A DNA stretch of 64,000 bases from DATEPR01 sp036491115. Lineage in GTDB: Bacteria > Actinomycetota > Actinomycetes > Mycobacteriales > Pseudonocardiaceae. Positions 40,502-49,722 of the stretch are shown piece by piece. Location of the stretch: contig DASXCQ010000060.1 of the NCBI GenBank assembly GCA_036491115.1, positions 62,001 to 126,000 of the forward strand, written 5' to 3'. Made by a program: the position numbers and the translations under genes. Below the pieces are notes generated by a model. It saw only the letters and a list, made by a program, of their open reading frames with translations. It did not search any database and had not been told where the DNA came from. Position 1 is the first letter of the stretch; each line of letters begins with the position of its first letter.

Positions 40502-41880
40502 TCGACGTAGGACACCAGTTCCGGTACGAACAGCGCGGCGTCCACCGTGCCGACCCCGGACGCCAGGTCGTAGCCCGGACCGGCCGCGAAGCCATGCACC
40601 GTCCGCTGTTTCCCGGCCTGCGGGAACGACACCGTGTTGTCGCCCTTCGTCACGTCCACCAGGCCCGGCGCGTGCGCCTCGGACATGAAGTACAGCGCCG
40701 GGTTGATCAGGCCGAGCGGGTGCCCTGCCTGCTGCGCGGCCAGGGCCACGATGCCGGCGAACAGCGGACTGGCCTCGCTGGTCCCGCACGTCGGGTACCA
40801 GCCGGCCGGCTGGCCCGCGAAGCTCTGGTAGACGTTCACCGCGCCGCCGCACGATCCGCTCATCGACACGTCCGGCACACCACGCTGGTCGCCCACCACC
40901 GAAGCGACCGGCACCTGGTAGGCGGGGCGGCTGAAGACGACGGACAGGCCGCCGCCGGTGGCCAGCGCGTTGGGGCCGTCGTCGCCCTCGATGTAGCGCT
41001 GGGTATCGGTGTCCCGGGAGTCGTTCCACACCACGTCCGGCGCGCTGCGGGCGCCGTTGGCGTCCAGGCTCAGCTTCGTGCCGCCCACGCCGGTGACCAG
41101 CGGGTCGCTGTCCGGCCATGACGTCACCGGGTGGGTGAACAGGCCGGTGGTGGCGGTGGCGTCGGCGGCCCCGGAGTCGCCGGAGGACGCCAGCACGGTG
41201 ACGTCGTTGCGGTAGGCGTCGGAGTAGGCGCCGCGCAACGCGAGCAGGTCGTCCGCGCTGGGGAAGGTCTGCTCGGTGGCGCTGAAGCTCTGGCTGATCA
41301 CGTCGGCAAGGTGGTGGTCGACGACGTACTCCTCGGCCTTGATGATCTCCGGAAAGCCTGTCGTGCCTTCGTCTTCCGACGTGGGTGTGGCCACGACGAC
41401 GATGTTCGCCAGTGGTGCCATGGCATGCGCCCACTCGACGTCCAAAGTGGTCTCACCGGCCCAGCCGGCTCGGTTGGCGCTGCCGTCGTACGCCGGCACC
41501 TTCCCGGCCGGCTCGATGACGGACAGCTTCGGCGTCGGCAGGCCGTAGTTCTGGTCGAACACGGCGAGGTCGTGCTCGATGGTCGGCGAGCCGAACGAGT
41601 CGACGACGGCGATCGTGCTGCCCCGGCCCCGGGTGCCGCGCGCGTACAGCGCCGGCAGGTCGTAGGCGGCCTGCACCTGGGCCGGGCCGTAGCAGGCGAT
41701 CCGGTACTGCTGCTCGCACTGCGCCGTGGTCAGCGGCAGCGCGCTGGCCGCGCCGGCATGCGCGGTGGCCGGATGCGTCCGCACGATGTCCGGCGACAGC
41801 GCCACACCGGCGGCCGGCGCCGAGGCACCGCCCGCGGTAAGGAGAACGGCGGTGAGCAGGGCGGTCCGGGATCGACGCAT
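40489..41880 (-). CDS. Secreted S53 (sedolisin-type) serine-carboxyl peptidase
   Basis: 463-residue exported peptidase. Signal peptide at 1-24 (ALLTAVLLTAGGASA). The Glu/Asp pair four residues apart is in GETTLDVEW, the oxyanion Asp in SSGDSGAAD, the nucleophile Ser in CGTSEASP, and the calcium-site region in GYDLASGVGT. The N-terminal region before the catalytic fold is only about 60 residues after the signal, much shorter than the roughly 170-residue activation domain of kumamolisin relatives. ATG 41880, five bases after GGAG, is preferred to GTG 41886. Confidence 0.9.
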   Translation of the reverse strand: MRRSRTALLTAVLLTAGGASAPAAGVALSPDIVRTHPATAHAGAASALPLTTAQCEQQYRIACYGPAQVQAAYDLPALYARGTRGRGSTIAVVDSFGSPTIEHDLAVFDQNYGLPTPKLSVIEPAGKVPAYDGSANRAGWAGETTLDVEWAHAMAPLANIVVVATPTSEDEGTTGFPEIIKAEEYVVDHHLADVISQSFSATEQTFPSADDLLALRGAYSDAYRNDVTVLASSGDSGAADATATTGLFTHPVTSWPDSDPLVTGVGGTKLSLDANGARSAPDVVWNDSRDTDTQRYIEGDDGPNALATGGGLSVVFSRPAYQVPVASVVGDQRGVPDVSMSGSCGGAVNVYQSFAGQPAGWYPTCGTSEASPLFAGIVALAAQQAGHPLGLINPALYFMSEAHAPGLVDVTKGDNTVSFPQAGKQRTVHGFAAGPGYDLASGVGTVDAALFVPELVSYVDHSS

Positions 41881-42014
41881 CGGCACTCCGTGGGACTCGG
41901 CGGCTGGTCGGTCAGCGACGCTAACACCGCGAGTAACCGACCGATCACCGTCCGCGCGGGACGGTCCACTGATTCACCCGGACGAATCATCTGGATAACT
42001 GGGCGACATCGGCC

Positions 42015-42020
42015 TAGCAT
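42015..42020 (+). promoter_or_regulatory. -10 element for leaderless GNAT mRNA
   Basis: TAGCAT lies 7 bases before GTG 42028, with no ribosome site; it supports this GTG as the start. Confidence 0.55.
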
Positions 42021-42027
42021 CCGCGCC

Positions 42028-42801
42028 GTGATCGACGTGACCCGTACCGACCCGACGCGGTGGACGGCGCGTCGGAACGGCGTGGCCGCCGGCTCGCTGC
42101 GCGCGCTGGTGCGGCCCGACCAGGTGTGTTTCCTGTACACCGATGCCGACGCCGACGACGTCCACCTCGCACTGATCATCGCCGCCGTCGACGAGTTACC
42201 CGGTGATCTCCACACCGAGGTGGACGATCAGGCGGCCGACCGGCTGGCCGGCCTGGCAGGGCTGGGTTTCTCCCTCCACCGCGCGGAACATCGCTACCTG
42301 CTGCCGGTCGACCCGGCCCGCACCGGCCTGGGCGACGTAGCGCTGCCGGCCGGTTTCACCGTCGTGTCGGCCGCGGACGCCGACGTCGAGCGGCTGGCCG
42401 CACTGGACGACACGCTGCGGGCGGACGTGCCGGGCGCCGCCGGCTGGCACAACGATCCTGCCGAGTTCGCACGGCAGACCTTCGACGATCCCCAGTTCGA
42501 CCGGGACACCTACCTGGTAGCGGTGGACGCGTCCGGCCGGTACGCGGGGCTGGTGCGGGTGTGGCGCCGGTCGATGCGGTCCCGGCTGGGCCTGATCGCC
42601 GTCGTGCGCGAGCACCGGCGTAGCGGAGTGGGGCGAGCGCTGCTGGGCCGGGCGCTCGCCGTCCTGCACGCACAGGGCGAGGACGAGGCGACGTGCGAAG
42701 TCGACGTGACCAATGTGGCGTCGAACGCGCTGATGATCGGCATGGGGGCGCAACGGGACGGTGGGAACGTGGAACTGGTGCTGCGACGGCACAGCGCCTG
42801 A
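42028..42801 (+). CDS. GNAT-family N-acetyltransferase
   Basis: 257-residue protein. The N-terminal ~110 residues lack clear motifs. The C-terminal ~145 residues are a GNAT domain with LIAVVREHRRSGVGRALLG (acetyl-CoA loop RRSGVG) and a VDVTNVASNALMIGMGA region. GTG 42028 is chosen from the promoter spacing. Target unknown; small-molecule resistance or protein acetylation are both possible. Confidence 0.86.
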   Translation: MIDVTRTDPTRWTARRNGVAAGSLRALVRPDQVCFLYTDADADDVHLALIIAAVDELPGDLHTEVDDQAADRLAGLAGLGFSLHRAEHRYLLPVDPARTGLGDVALPAGFTVVSAADADVERLAALDDTLRADVPGAAGWHNDPAEFARQTFDDPQFDRDTYLVAVDASGRYAGLVRVWRRSMRSRLGLIAVVREHRRSGVGRALLGRALAVLHAQGEDEATCEVDVTNVASNALMIGMGAQRDGGNVELVLRRHSA

Positions 42802-42843
42802 CGAAAGTCAACCGCCCCAGGACGGGCGCGATTCACCGTGTGA

Positions 42844-42872
42844 ACGCCGTACCCCTCGTGGGGGCACGGCGT
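42844..42872. terminator. Bidirectional terminator hairpin
   Basis: ACGCCGT plus CCCC pair with GGGG plus ACGGCGT, with one bulged base on each side and a 5-base loop. It lies between the convergent GNAT and S53 genes. Confidence 0.6.
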
Positions 42873-42897
42873 CCGTACACCGGATTTCAGGGCTGGA

Positions 42898-44247
42898 TCA
42901 GAAGGCGCCGATGCCGTTCGGCGTGCCGACGCCCGTCGGGCCGTCGTAGCCGACGCCGGCGGTGCACATCTTCGCGCTGATCGTCGGGAAGCTGGAGCAG
43001 CGCACGGATTGCTGGTTGCTACCGGACGTGATGTCCCGGAAGTTGGTCGACGCGGCGGAGTACAGCGTGTTCGGGCCGTTGAGCGTGGCGGGCACGCCGG
43101 CACGGGCGAACAGGCCACCGATGAACGGAGCGGACGCGCTGGTGCCGCCCACCACGACGAAGCCGTCGGGCCGGCCGCTGAACGGAGCGTCGTCGTCGAA
43201 CACGGCAAGGCCGGTGTTCGGGTCGGCGTCAGCGGACACGTCCGCCGCCGCACGGTGGTTGGCGCACAGCGCGCTGTCGGCCGCGGGCTGACCGGTGGCC
43301 GAGGCGAACCGGGTCTCGCAGCCACTGCCGCCACCGCTCCACGCGGTCTCGGTGGTGGCGCCGAGCGTCGTGCCGCCGACGGCGATCACGGTGGGCAGGT
43401 CGGACGGCCAGTCCTGGTGGGTGCCGCCGTTGAAGCCCGCGTCACCGGTGGACACGGTGATGGCCACGCCTGGCTTGTTGAAGTCGGCGAGGTCGGTGCC
43501 GCTGGTGTTGGCCGTGGTCTCGGAGTAGCCGTAGCTGATGCTGACCGCCTTGGCACCCGCTGCCGCGGCCGTGGCCGTGGCCTGGGCGAACTCACCGGTC
43601 GACGTGTTGCTGTCACTGAAACCGGCCGCGACGGGCACGGAGATCTCCAGGAGGTGGCAGCTGGAGCAGGCCGCGGACGCCATGTCCATGTCCAGCGACG
43701 TCTCCAGGGCGATCTCCTCTTCCTCCTCCTTGCCGGTCCGGCTGGTCTGCGGCGCGGGCTGCGCGCCACCGTTGAAGTTCTGCAGCTTCAGGCAGCCACT
43801 GGCAACCGTGCAGGCCGGCAGGCCGAAGGTGGACCGGTACGTCGCCAGGTCGGACGCGAGGGTCGCGTCGACACCCGCGTCGATGATCGCGATCGTGGCC
43901 GTGCTGGTGGACGTGGCCGGCAGATGGTAGGCGGCGGCCAGGTCGGCCGGGCCCTTGCCCGCGGGCAGCGCGGTGGCCAGCGGCTTGGTCGAGCCGGGCG
44001 CCACGGTGACGACCTGCGCCATGGACGCGCCGCCGACCGGCCGCACGCCGTGGTTGCGCAGCAGGGTGCCGCTGTTCACTTCCTGGCGCACCTGCGCGGC
44101 CATCGCTGTCGCGTTGGACGTGGGGCCCGCGGGAGCCATCTGCGGCTGTGCGACCGCGACGGCGGGTAAGACAAGAGCACCGGCGGCGAGCGCGATGATG
44201 GTCGCCCTCACCGACCACCGGGCACTCGCCCGTTGGGATGCGAACAC
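42898..44247 (-). CDS. Second secreted S53 (sedolisin-type) peptidase
   Basis: 449-residue exported peptidase with a signal peptide (ATIIALAAGALVLPAVAVA). Catalytic Glu and Asp are in ALETSLDMD, oxyanion Asp in STGDAGFNG, Ser in VGGTSASAP, and the calcium end region in GYDGPTGVGTPNG. A patch of five glutamates (GKEEEEEI) just before the catalytic Glu is unusual. The start GTG 44247 is preferred to ATG 44259 because GGAGGAGAAC stands directly before the GTG and lies inside the longer frame. As in the 40489 gene, the pro-region is short (about 80 residues). Confidence 0.88.
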   Translation of the reverse strand: MFASQRASARWSVRATIIALAAGALVLPAVAVAQPQMAPAGPTSNATAMAAQVRQEVNSGTLLRNHGVRPVGGASMAQVVTVAPGSTKPLATALPAGKGPADLAAAYHLPATSTSTATIAIIDAGVDATLASDLATYRSTFGLPACTVASGCLKLQNFNGGAQPAPQTSRTGKEEEEEIALETSLDMDMASAACSSCHLLEISVPVAAGFSDSNTSTGEFAQATATAAAAGAKAVSISYGYSETTANTSGTDLADFNKPGVAITVSTGDAGFNGGTHQDWPSDLPTVIAVGGTTLGATTETAWSGGGSGCETRFASATGQPAADSALCANHRAAADVSADADPNTGLAVFDDDAPFSGRPDGFVVVGGTSASAPFIGGLFARAGVPATLNGPNTLYSAASTNFRDITSGSNQQSVRCSSFPTISAKMCTAGVGYDGPTGVGTPNGIGAF

Positions 44248-44487
44248 GTTCTCCTCCATCGATGGATGGTGACCAACCCCGCCGACCACCGACTGCAGGG
44301 GATGGTGGCCGGCGAGGCTTACCGGAAAAGTGTCAGCCATCCGTGAGCGATGAACTACCCGCCGTAAGGAGGTAGCGAGCAAGATCGAGGTCGCGCCCGG
44401 TGACCGACCCGTGCTCACGTGATCGACCTGGCCCGTCCGCGCGGCTAGCCTGGGCGGGCGAACGGCGCGGTAGGGCGAGGAGGCGGC

Positions 44488-45987
44488 ATGACGGAGGACG
44501 GCACGGCGGCGATCGTCGCGACGGCGAGCGGCAAGGTCCGGGGCGTGCGAACCGGTGGAGTCACCGCGTTTCTGGGCATTCCGTACGCCGCGGCACCGAT
44601 CGGACCCGCCCTGTTCCGGCCGCCATCGCCACACGCGGGTTGGGACGGCGTCCGGGACGCCGTGGAGTTCGGCGCGACACCGCCGAAGCCGGGCTACCCG
44701 CCGCCGTTCGACACGCTGCTCACCGACCCGATCATTCCGGGCGACGAGTCCCTCAACCTCAATGTGTGGACACCCGATCCGGGCGGTTCCGGACTGCCCG
44801 TGATGGTGTGGATCTACGGCGGCGCGTTCCGCAACGGCGGTGGCGCCGTGCCCACCTACGACGGCGCCGCGTTCGCCAGGGACGGCGCCGTGATGGTGAG
44901 CATGAACTACCGGCTGGGCGTGGCCGGTTTCGGCCTGCTGCCCGACACCCCGGGCAACCTGGGCCTGTACGACCAGCTCGCCGCGCTGGCCTGGGTGCAG
45001 GAGAACATCGCGGCCTTCGGTGGCGATCCGGGCAATGTCACGATCTTCGGCGAGTCGGCGGGCGGGATGAGCGTCACCACGCTGGTCGCCGTCGCCGCCG
45101 GCAGCGGCCTGTTCCACAAGGGCATCGCGCAGAGCGGCGCCGGTCATTCCGTGCTGGCGCCCGACGATGCCCGGCTGGTCGTCGGCGAAATGGCGAGCCG
45201 GCTGGGTGTGCCGGCCACGGCCGCCGCGTTCGGCGACGTGGAGGTGGCCCGGTTGATCGACGTGCAGCGGGCGGTCGCGCAGGATGTGGCCACCCAGCCG
45301 GACCCGGCGCGGTGGGGTGCCAGCGTGGTGGCGTCCGGTATGGCGTTCATGCCGGTGATCGACGGCGAGCTGGTCACCGAGCGGCCGGTGGACACGATCG
45401 CCGCCGGTGTCGGGCACGACGTGCCGATGCTGGTCGGCACCACCACAGAGGAGTACCGGTTCTTCCTGGTGCCGCCGGGTGTCGCGGCGGCAGCCACCGA
45501 CGATGTGGTGCGCGCTGTGGCCGCGTCCCGTGGCTGGCCGGCCGGGACCGTCGACCTGTATGCGGGCAACCGGCCCGGCGCCGCACCGGGTGACGTGCTG
45601 GCCGCGGTGATCACCGATGGCTACTTCCGGCTGCCGGCCGTCCGGCTCGCCGAAGCCCGCGCGGCAGCGCCGACGCCCACGTACATGTACGAATTCGCTT
45701 GGCGCACACCGGTTCTGGGTCTCGGCGCGTGTCACGCGCTGGAGATCGGATTCGCGTTCGACACGCTGGACAAGCCGGGCACGGCCGACATGGCAGGTCC
45801 GCGGCCGCCGCAGTCGCTGGCCGACGACATGCACGCCCGGTGGATCGCGTTCGCCTCCGGTGGCGACCCCGGCTGGCCGGCGTACGACCCGACGCGCCGC
45901 GCGGTGATGACGTTCGACAGCCCCGAGTCGCGGGTGGTCGACGACCCGAGGCCGGACGAGCGCACGCTGTGGGACGGCGTGGTCTGA
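44488..45987 (+). CDS. Carboxylesterase, type B (COesterase family)
   Basis: 499-residue alpha/beta-hydrolase without signal peptide. N-terminal GIPYAAAPIGPALFRPP, the SLNLNVWTP motif, oxyanion GGAFRNG, nucleophile Ser in FGESAGGMS, and the late His in LGACHALEIGF are all family marks. GAGGAGG precedes ATG 44488. It is divergent from the S53 gene and 164 bases before the xyloglucanase. It might deacylate plant cell-wall esters, but the family is promiscuous and the enzyme appears cytoplasmic. Confidence 0.9.
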   Translation: MTEDGTAAIVATASGKVRGVRTGGVTAFLGIPYAAAPIGPALFRPPSPHAGWDGVRDAVEFGATPPKPGYPPPFDTLLTDPIIPGDESLNLNVWTPDPGGSGLPVMVWIYGGAFRNGGGAVPTYDGAAFARDGAVMVSMNYRLGVAGFGLLPDTPGNLGLYDQLAALAWVQENIAAFGGDPGNVTIFGESAGGMSVTTLVAVAAGSGLFHKGIAQSGAGHSVLAPDDARLVVGEMASRLGVPATAAAFGDVEVARLIDVQRAVAQDVATQPDPARWGASVVASGMAFMPVIDGELVTERPVDTIAAGVGHDVPMLVGTTTEEYRFFLVPPGVAAAATDDVVRAVAASRGWPAGTVDLYAGNRPGAAPGDVLAAVITDGYFRLPAVRLAEARAAAPTPTYMYEFAWRTPVLGLGACHALEIGFAFDTLDKPGTADMAGPRPPQSLADDMHARWIAFASGGDPGWPAYDPTRRAVMTFDSPESRVVDDPRPDERTLWDGVV

Positions 45988-46126
45988 CCCGCGTTTTCAC
46001 GACGTTTTCAGGGCCGGCCGGTCACGTCGACCGGCCAGCCAGCGGTTCCGTCCTGCCCTCGCGCTGACGGTGTCCTCGCTGGTCGACAGCACCCACGACG
46101 CCACTTACCGTCTCGTCCCGCACATC

Positions 46127-46136
46127 GAAGCGCTTC
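46127..46136. promoter_or_regulatory. LacI-type palindrome before xyloglucanase gene
   Basis: GAAGCGCTTC is a perfect palindrome with a central CG, 15 bases before ATG 46152. LacI-family regulators of cellulose genes in actinomycetes bind similar AGCGCT-centred sites (for example CebR/CelR). It overlaps where a ribosome or polymerase would sit, so repression is plausible. The regulator is not in this window as far as the motif shows. Confidence 0.55.
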
Positions 46137-46151
46137 ACCTAGGAGCGGCAC

Positions 46152-48896
46152 ATGCGGAAGAGACTCAGCGGCGTCCTCGCGGTGGTCGTGTCGGTCGGCG
46201 TCGCCGCCGCGGTCGCGGTGGTGGGCGGGGCCGCCTCCCCGGCCGGCGCGGCGACCGCGGCGGGCACCTACACGTGGCAGAACGCCGCGATCGGCGGCGG
46301 CGGCTTCATTCCGGGCATCATCTTCAACCAGACGCAGCCCAACCTGATCTACGCGCGCACCGACATCGGCGGCGCGTACCGGTGGAACCAGGCGACCAGC
46401 AGTTGGACTCCGCTGCTGGACTGGGTCGGCCAGGACGACTGGGGCTACAACGGCGTGGTCAGCCTCGCCACCGACGCGGTGGACCCGAACAAGCTGTTCG
46501 CGGCAGTCGGCATGTACACCAACAGTTTCGACCCGAACGACGGTGCGATCCTGCGGTCGGCGGACCAGGGTGCCACGTGGCAGGTCAGCAAGCTGCCGTT
46601 CAAGCTCGGCGGGAACATGCCGGGCAGGGGTATGGGCGAGCGGCTGGCGATCGACCCCAACGACGACAACGTCCTCTACCTCGGCGCGCCCAGCGGGAAC
46701 GGTCTGTGGCGCAGCACCGACGGTGGCGTCACGTGGTCGCAGGTGGCGAACTTCCCGAACGTGGGCGACTACGTCCAGGACCCCACCGACACGAGCGGCC
46801 TGGCCAGTGACGACCAGGGCGTCACGTGGGTGACGTTCGACCAGGGCACCGGCACCAAGGGCAGCCCGACGCAGGGCATCTACGTCGGTGTCGCCGACCT
46901 GCAGAACACCGTGTACCGCAGCACCGACGGCGGTGCCACGTGGCAGCGGATCACCGGCCAGCCAACGGGTTTCCTGGCCCACAAGGGTGTGGTCGACCCG
47001 GTGAACGACGACCTGTACATCGCCACCAGCGACAAGGGCGGCCCGTACGACGGCTCGTCCGGTGACGTGTGGAAGTACGCGATCAAGACCGGGACGTGGA
47101 CGAAGATCAGCCCGCACCCGTCGACCGACACGAGCAACGACTACTACGGCTACAGCGGCCTGGCACTCGACCCGGAACATCCCGGCACGGTGATGGTCAC
47201 CGGGTACAGCTCGTGGTGGCCGGACGCGTTCATCTTCCGCAGCACCGATGGTGGCACCACGTGGAAGCAGCTGTGGAACTTCACCAGCTACCCCAACCGG
47301 GATCTCAGCTACACACAGGACATCACGTCCGAACCGTGGCTGACGTTCAACAACACCAGCCCGGTGCCACCGGTGCCGAGTCCCCAGTTGGGCTGGATGA
47401 CCGAGGCGCTGGCCATCGACCCGTTCAACTCCAACCGGATGTTCTACGGCACCGGCGCCACCCTGTACGGCACGACCGACCTCACCGACTGGGACGCCGG
47501 CGGCAAGATCGTCATCAAGCCGTTCGTGCAAGGCCTGGAGGAGACGGCGGTCAACGCGCTGATCAGCCCGCCGACCGGGCCGCCGCTGGTGTCCGCGCTC
47601 AGTGACCTGGACGGCTTCGTGCACAGCACCGTCACCACGGTGCCGGCGGCGATGTTCAACTCGCCGAACCTGACCAGCGGCGACAGCCTGGACTTCGCAG
47701 AGCTCAACCCGAGCGACATGGTGCGGACGGGTGAGATCGACAAGTCGTCCAACCCGAACGTCAACCGGATCGGGTTCTCCACCGACGGCGGCACGGACTG
47801 GTTCCAGGGTCAGGAACCGCCGGGCGTCACCGGTGGCGGGACAGCGGTGATCGCGGCCGACGGCAGCGCGACGGTGTGGAGCCCGGCCGGTGCCGGGGTG
47901 TACTTCTCCACCAGTTTCGGCGGTTCGTGGACGGCGTCGACCGGGATCCCGCAGGGTGCCGTGGTGGCGTCCGACCGGGTCAACCCGAAGACGTTCTACG
48001 GGTTCTCCGGTGGGAAGTTCTACGTCAGCACCAACAGTGGCGCGTCGTTCACCGCTTCCGCGGCGACCGGGCTGCCGGCGTCCGGGAAGGTGTTCATCAA
48101 GGCGGTCGCCGGGCACGCCGGTGATGTGTGGCTGGCCGGTGGCGCCGGTTTGTGGCACTCGACGGACGGCGGCACGACGTTCACCAAACTGACCACTGTG
48201 GACTCATCGTTGAACATCGGGTTCGGCAAGGCGGCGCCCGGTCAGACGTATCCCGCGCTGTACGCCATCGCCACGGTCGCCGGTGTCGCCGGTGTGTTCC
48301 GGTCGGATGACGAGGGCGCGAGCTGGGTCCGGATCAACGACGACCAGCACCAGTACGGCAACATCGGCCAGGCCATCACGGGCGACCCCCGGATCTATGG
48401 TCGGGTCTACCTGGGCACGAACGGCCGAGGCATCGTGTACGGCGACCTGACCGGTACGACGACCACGCCGCCACCGGTCACCACCACGGCAGCTCCGCCG
48501 CCGGTGACCACCACTACCCCGCCGGCCACCACTGCTCCACCACCTGTTTCGACCACCAGCACGGCACCACCGGCCAGTGGCACGGCCTGCCAGGTGACCT
48601 ACGACAAGCCGAGCGAATGGGCAGGCGGCTTCACCGCGAACGTCACGGTGAACAACACCGGCGGTACGGCGTGGACCGGATGGACGGTCACGTACGACTT
48701 CCCCGGCGACCAGCAGGTCACGAGCGCGTGGAACGCGACGGTGACGCAGAGCGGTGCGCGGGTGACGGCGGTGAACGTCGGCTACGACGGGACGGTGGCG
48801 CCGGGCACGAGTGTGGCGTTCGGGTACCAGGGGACGTGGGCGAACAGCGACACGTCACCGGCGTCGTTCTCGGTGAACGGAGTGCGGTGTTCATAA
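46152..48896 (+). CDS. Secreted xyloglucanase, GH74 with C-terminal CBM2
   Basis: 914-residue exported enzyme that cleaves xyloglucan backbones. Signal peptide at 1-33. The tandem seven-bladed propeller of GH74 spans about 40-770 and shows repeated RSTDGG(A/T)TW Asp-box-type turns. Catalytic Asp candidates lie in ARTDIGGAYRW (first) and SALSDLDGF (second). A 50-residue Thr/Pro linker leads to a CBM2 cellulose-binding domain (about 815-914) with CQVTYDKPSEWAGGF and conserved Trp residues. ATG 46152 follows AGGAGC. Its fragments could feed the importer and GH1 enzymes of this window. Confidence 0.95.
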   Translation: MRKRLSGVLAVVVSVGVAAAVAVVGGAASPAGAATAAGTYTWQNAAIGGGGFIPGIIFNQTQPNLIYARTDIGGAYRWNQATSSWTPLLDWVGQDDWGYNGVVSLATDAVDPNKLFAAVGMYTNSFDPNDGAILRSADQGATWQVSKLPFKLGGNMPGRGMGERLAIDPNDDNVLYLGAPSGNGLWRSTDGGVTWSQVANFPNVGDYVQDPTDTSGLASDDQGVTWVTFDQGTGTKGSPTQGIYVGVADLQNTVYRSTDGGATWQRITGQPTGFLAHKGVVDPVNDDLYIATSDKGGPYDGSSGDVWKYAIKTGTWTKISPHPSTDTSNDYYGYSGLALDPEHPGTVMVTGYSSWWPDAFIFRSTDGGTTWKQLWNFTSYPNRDLSYTQDITSEPWLTFNNTSPVPPVPSPQLGWMTEALAIDPFNSNRMFYGTGATLYGTTDLTDWDAGGKIVIKPFVQGLEETAVNALISPPTGPPLVSALSDLDGFVHSTVTTVPAAMFNSPNLTSGDSLDFAELNPSDMVRTGEIDKSSNPNVNRIGFSTDGGTDWFQGQEPPGVTGGGTAVIAADGSATVWSPAGAGVYFSTSFGGSWTASTGIPQGAVVASDRVNPKTFYGFSGGKFYVSTNSGASFTASAATGLPASGKVFIKAVAGHAGDVWLAGGAGLWHSTDGGTTFTKLTTVDSSLNIGFGKAAPGQTYPALYAIATVAGVAGVFRSDDEGASWVRINDDQHQYGNIGQAITGDPRIYGRVYLGTNGRGIVYGDLTGTTTTPPPVTTTAAPPPVTTTTPPATTAPPPVSTTSTAPPASGTACQVTYDKPSEWAGGFTANVTVNNTGGTAWTGWTVTYDFPGDQQVTSAWNATVTQSGARVTAVNVGYDGTVAPGTSVAFGYQGTWANSDTSPASFSVNGVRCS

Positions 48897-48897
48897 T
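48892..48897 (+). promoter_or_regulatory. -10 element overlapping the xyloglucanase stop codon
   Basis: CATAAT contains the TAA stop of the xyloglucanase gene and ends 6 bases before GTG 48904, a leaderless arrangement for the next gene. Confidence 0.5.
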
Positions 48898-48903
48898 GGT
48901 CAC

Positions 48904-49656
48904 GTGCTCGAGGAGGTACTGACCGGAGGGAACGTGGCCGGCCGGGTGGTGCGCGTCGGATCGACGGTGCGCAAACCGGCCGGCCCGTTCACGGACGCGG
49001 TCGACGCGCTGCTGCGGTACCTGACGGACGTCGGATGTCCTGGTGTGCCAAGGAGTTTCGATCGGGACGACGAGGGCAGGCAGGTCCTGGAGTACGTGCC
49101 GGGCACGATGGCCGACCAGCGGGACTTGACGCCTGCCGAGTTGGTCCGGGTGGGGCGGTTGATCCGGGAGATGCACGATGCGCTGGCCGGTTTCGTTCCG
49201 CCGGCTGATGTGGTGTGGCAGGTGATCCTGCCGGCACCCGGTGCGGCCGAGCAGGTGTGCCACTACGACCTGGCGCCGTGGAATCTGGTGCTGGATGAGG
49301 ACCGGTGGGTGTTCATCGACTGGGACAGTGCCGGGCCGGGCAGGCGGATGTGGGACCTGGGATATGCGGCGCACGGTTTCGTGCCGTTGGCGCCGGACGG
49401 TTCACCGTCGGCGGACGCTGTGCGGTTCCGGTCGCTGGTCGACGGTTACGGTGCCGACGATGCGCAACGGAAGTCGCTGCCGGGCTTGACCGGCGGGGTG
49501 ACCAGGGCGATGGCGGACCTGCTGAGCCGATCGGCCGTCACGGGCGAACAGCCGTGGGCGCGGCTGCACGACGAGGGCCACGGCCGGTACTGGCAAGCGG
49601 CGGCCGACTACGTCGAGCACCACGGGCCGACGTGGACGGCCGCCCTACTGGACTGA
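48904..49656 (+). CDS. Aminoglycoside phosphotransferase-family kinase
   Basis: 250-residue small-molecule kinase of the APH/choline-kinase superfamily. The catalytic loop is CHYDLAPWNLV (HxDxxxxN) and the metal-binding Asp is in FIDWDSAGPG. The glycine-rich N-lobe is short and degenerate. Such proteins are common in actinomycetes and most are not resistance enzymes. GTG 48904 sits 7 bases after the xyloglucanase stop. Substrate unknown. Confidence 0.85.
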   Translation: MLEEVLTGGNVAGRVVRVGSTVRKPAGPFTDAVDALLRYLTDVGCPGVPRSFDRDDEGRQVLEYVPGTMADQRDLTPAELVRVGRLIREMHDALAGFVPPADVVWQVILPAPGAAEQVCHYDLAPWNLVLDEDRWVFIDWDSAGPGRRMWDLGYAAHGFVPLAPDGSPSADAVRFRSLVDGYGADDAQRKSLPGLTGGVTRAMADLLSRSAVTGEQPWARLHDEGHGRYWQAAADYVEHHGPTWTAALLD

Positions 49657-49722
49657 TCACAACCTCGGCGAAGAGTGCCGTCCTCGTATCGAACGGCGTG
49701 GACAGCTGTCCTCCCGGCCTGA

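Noticed and set aside
42898..45834. One 978-codon minus-strand frame covering an S53 peptidase and beyond
   Set aside because: The part above 44247 runs antisense through a clear carboxylesterase and has no ribosome site; only the lower part is the peptidase.
48904..49656. Aminoglycoside resistance gene
   Set aside because: The APH fold is common for unknown substrates in actinomycetes and nothing nearby supports antibiotic resistance.
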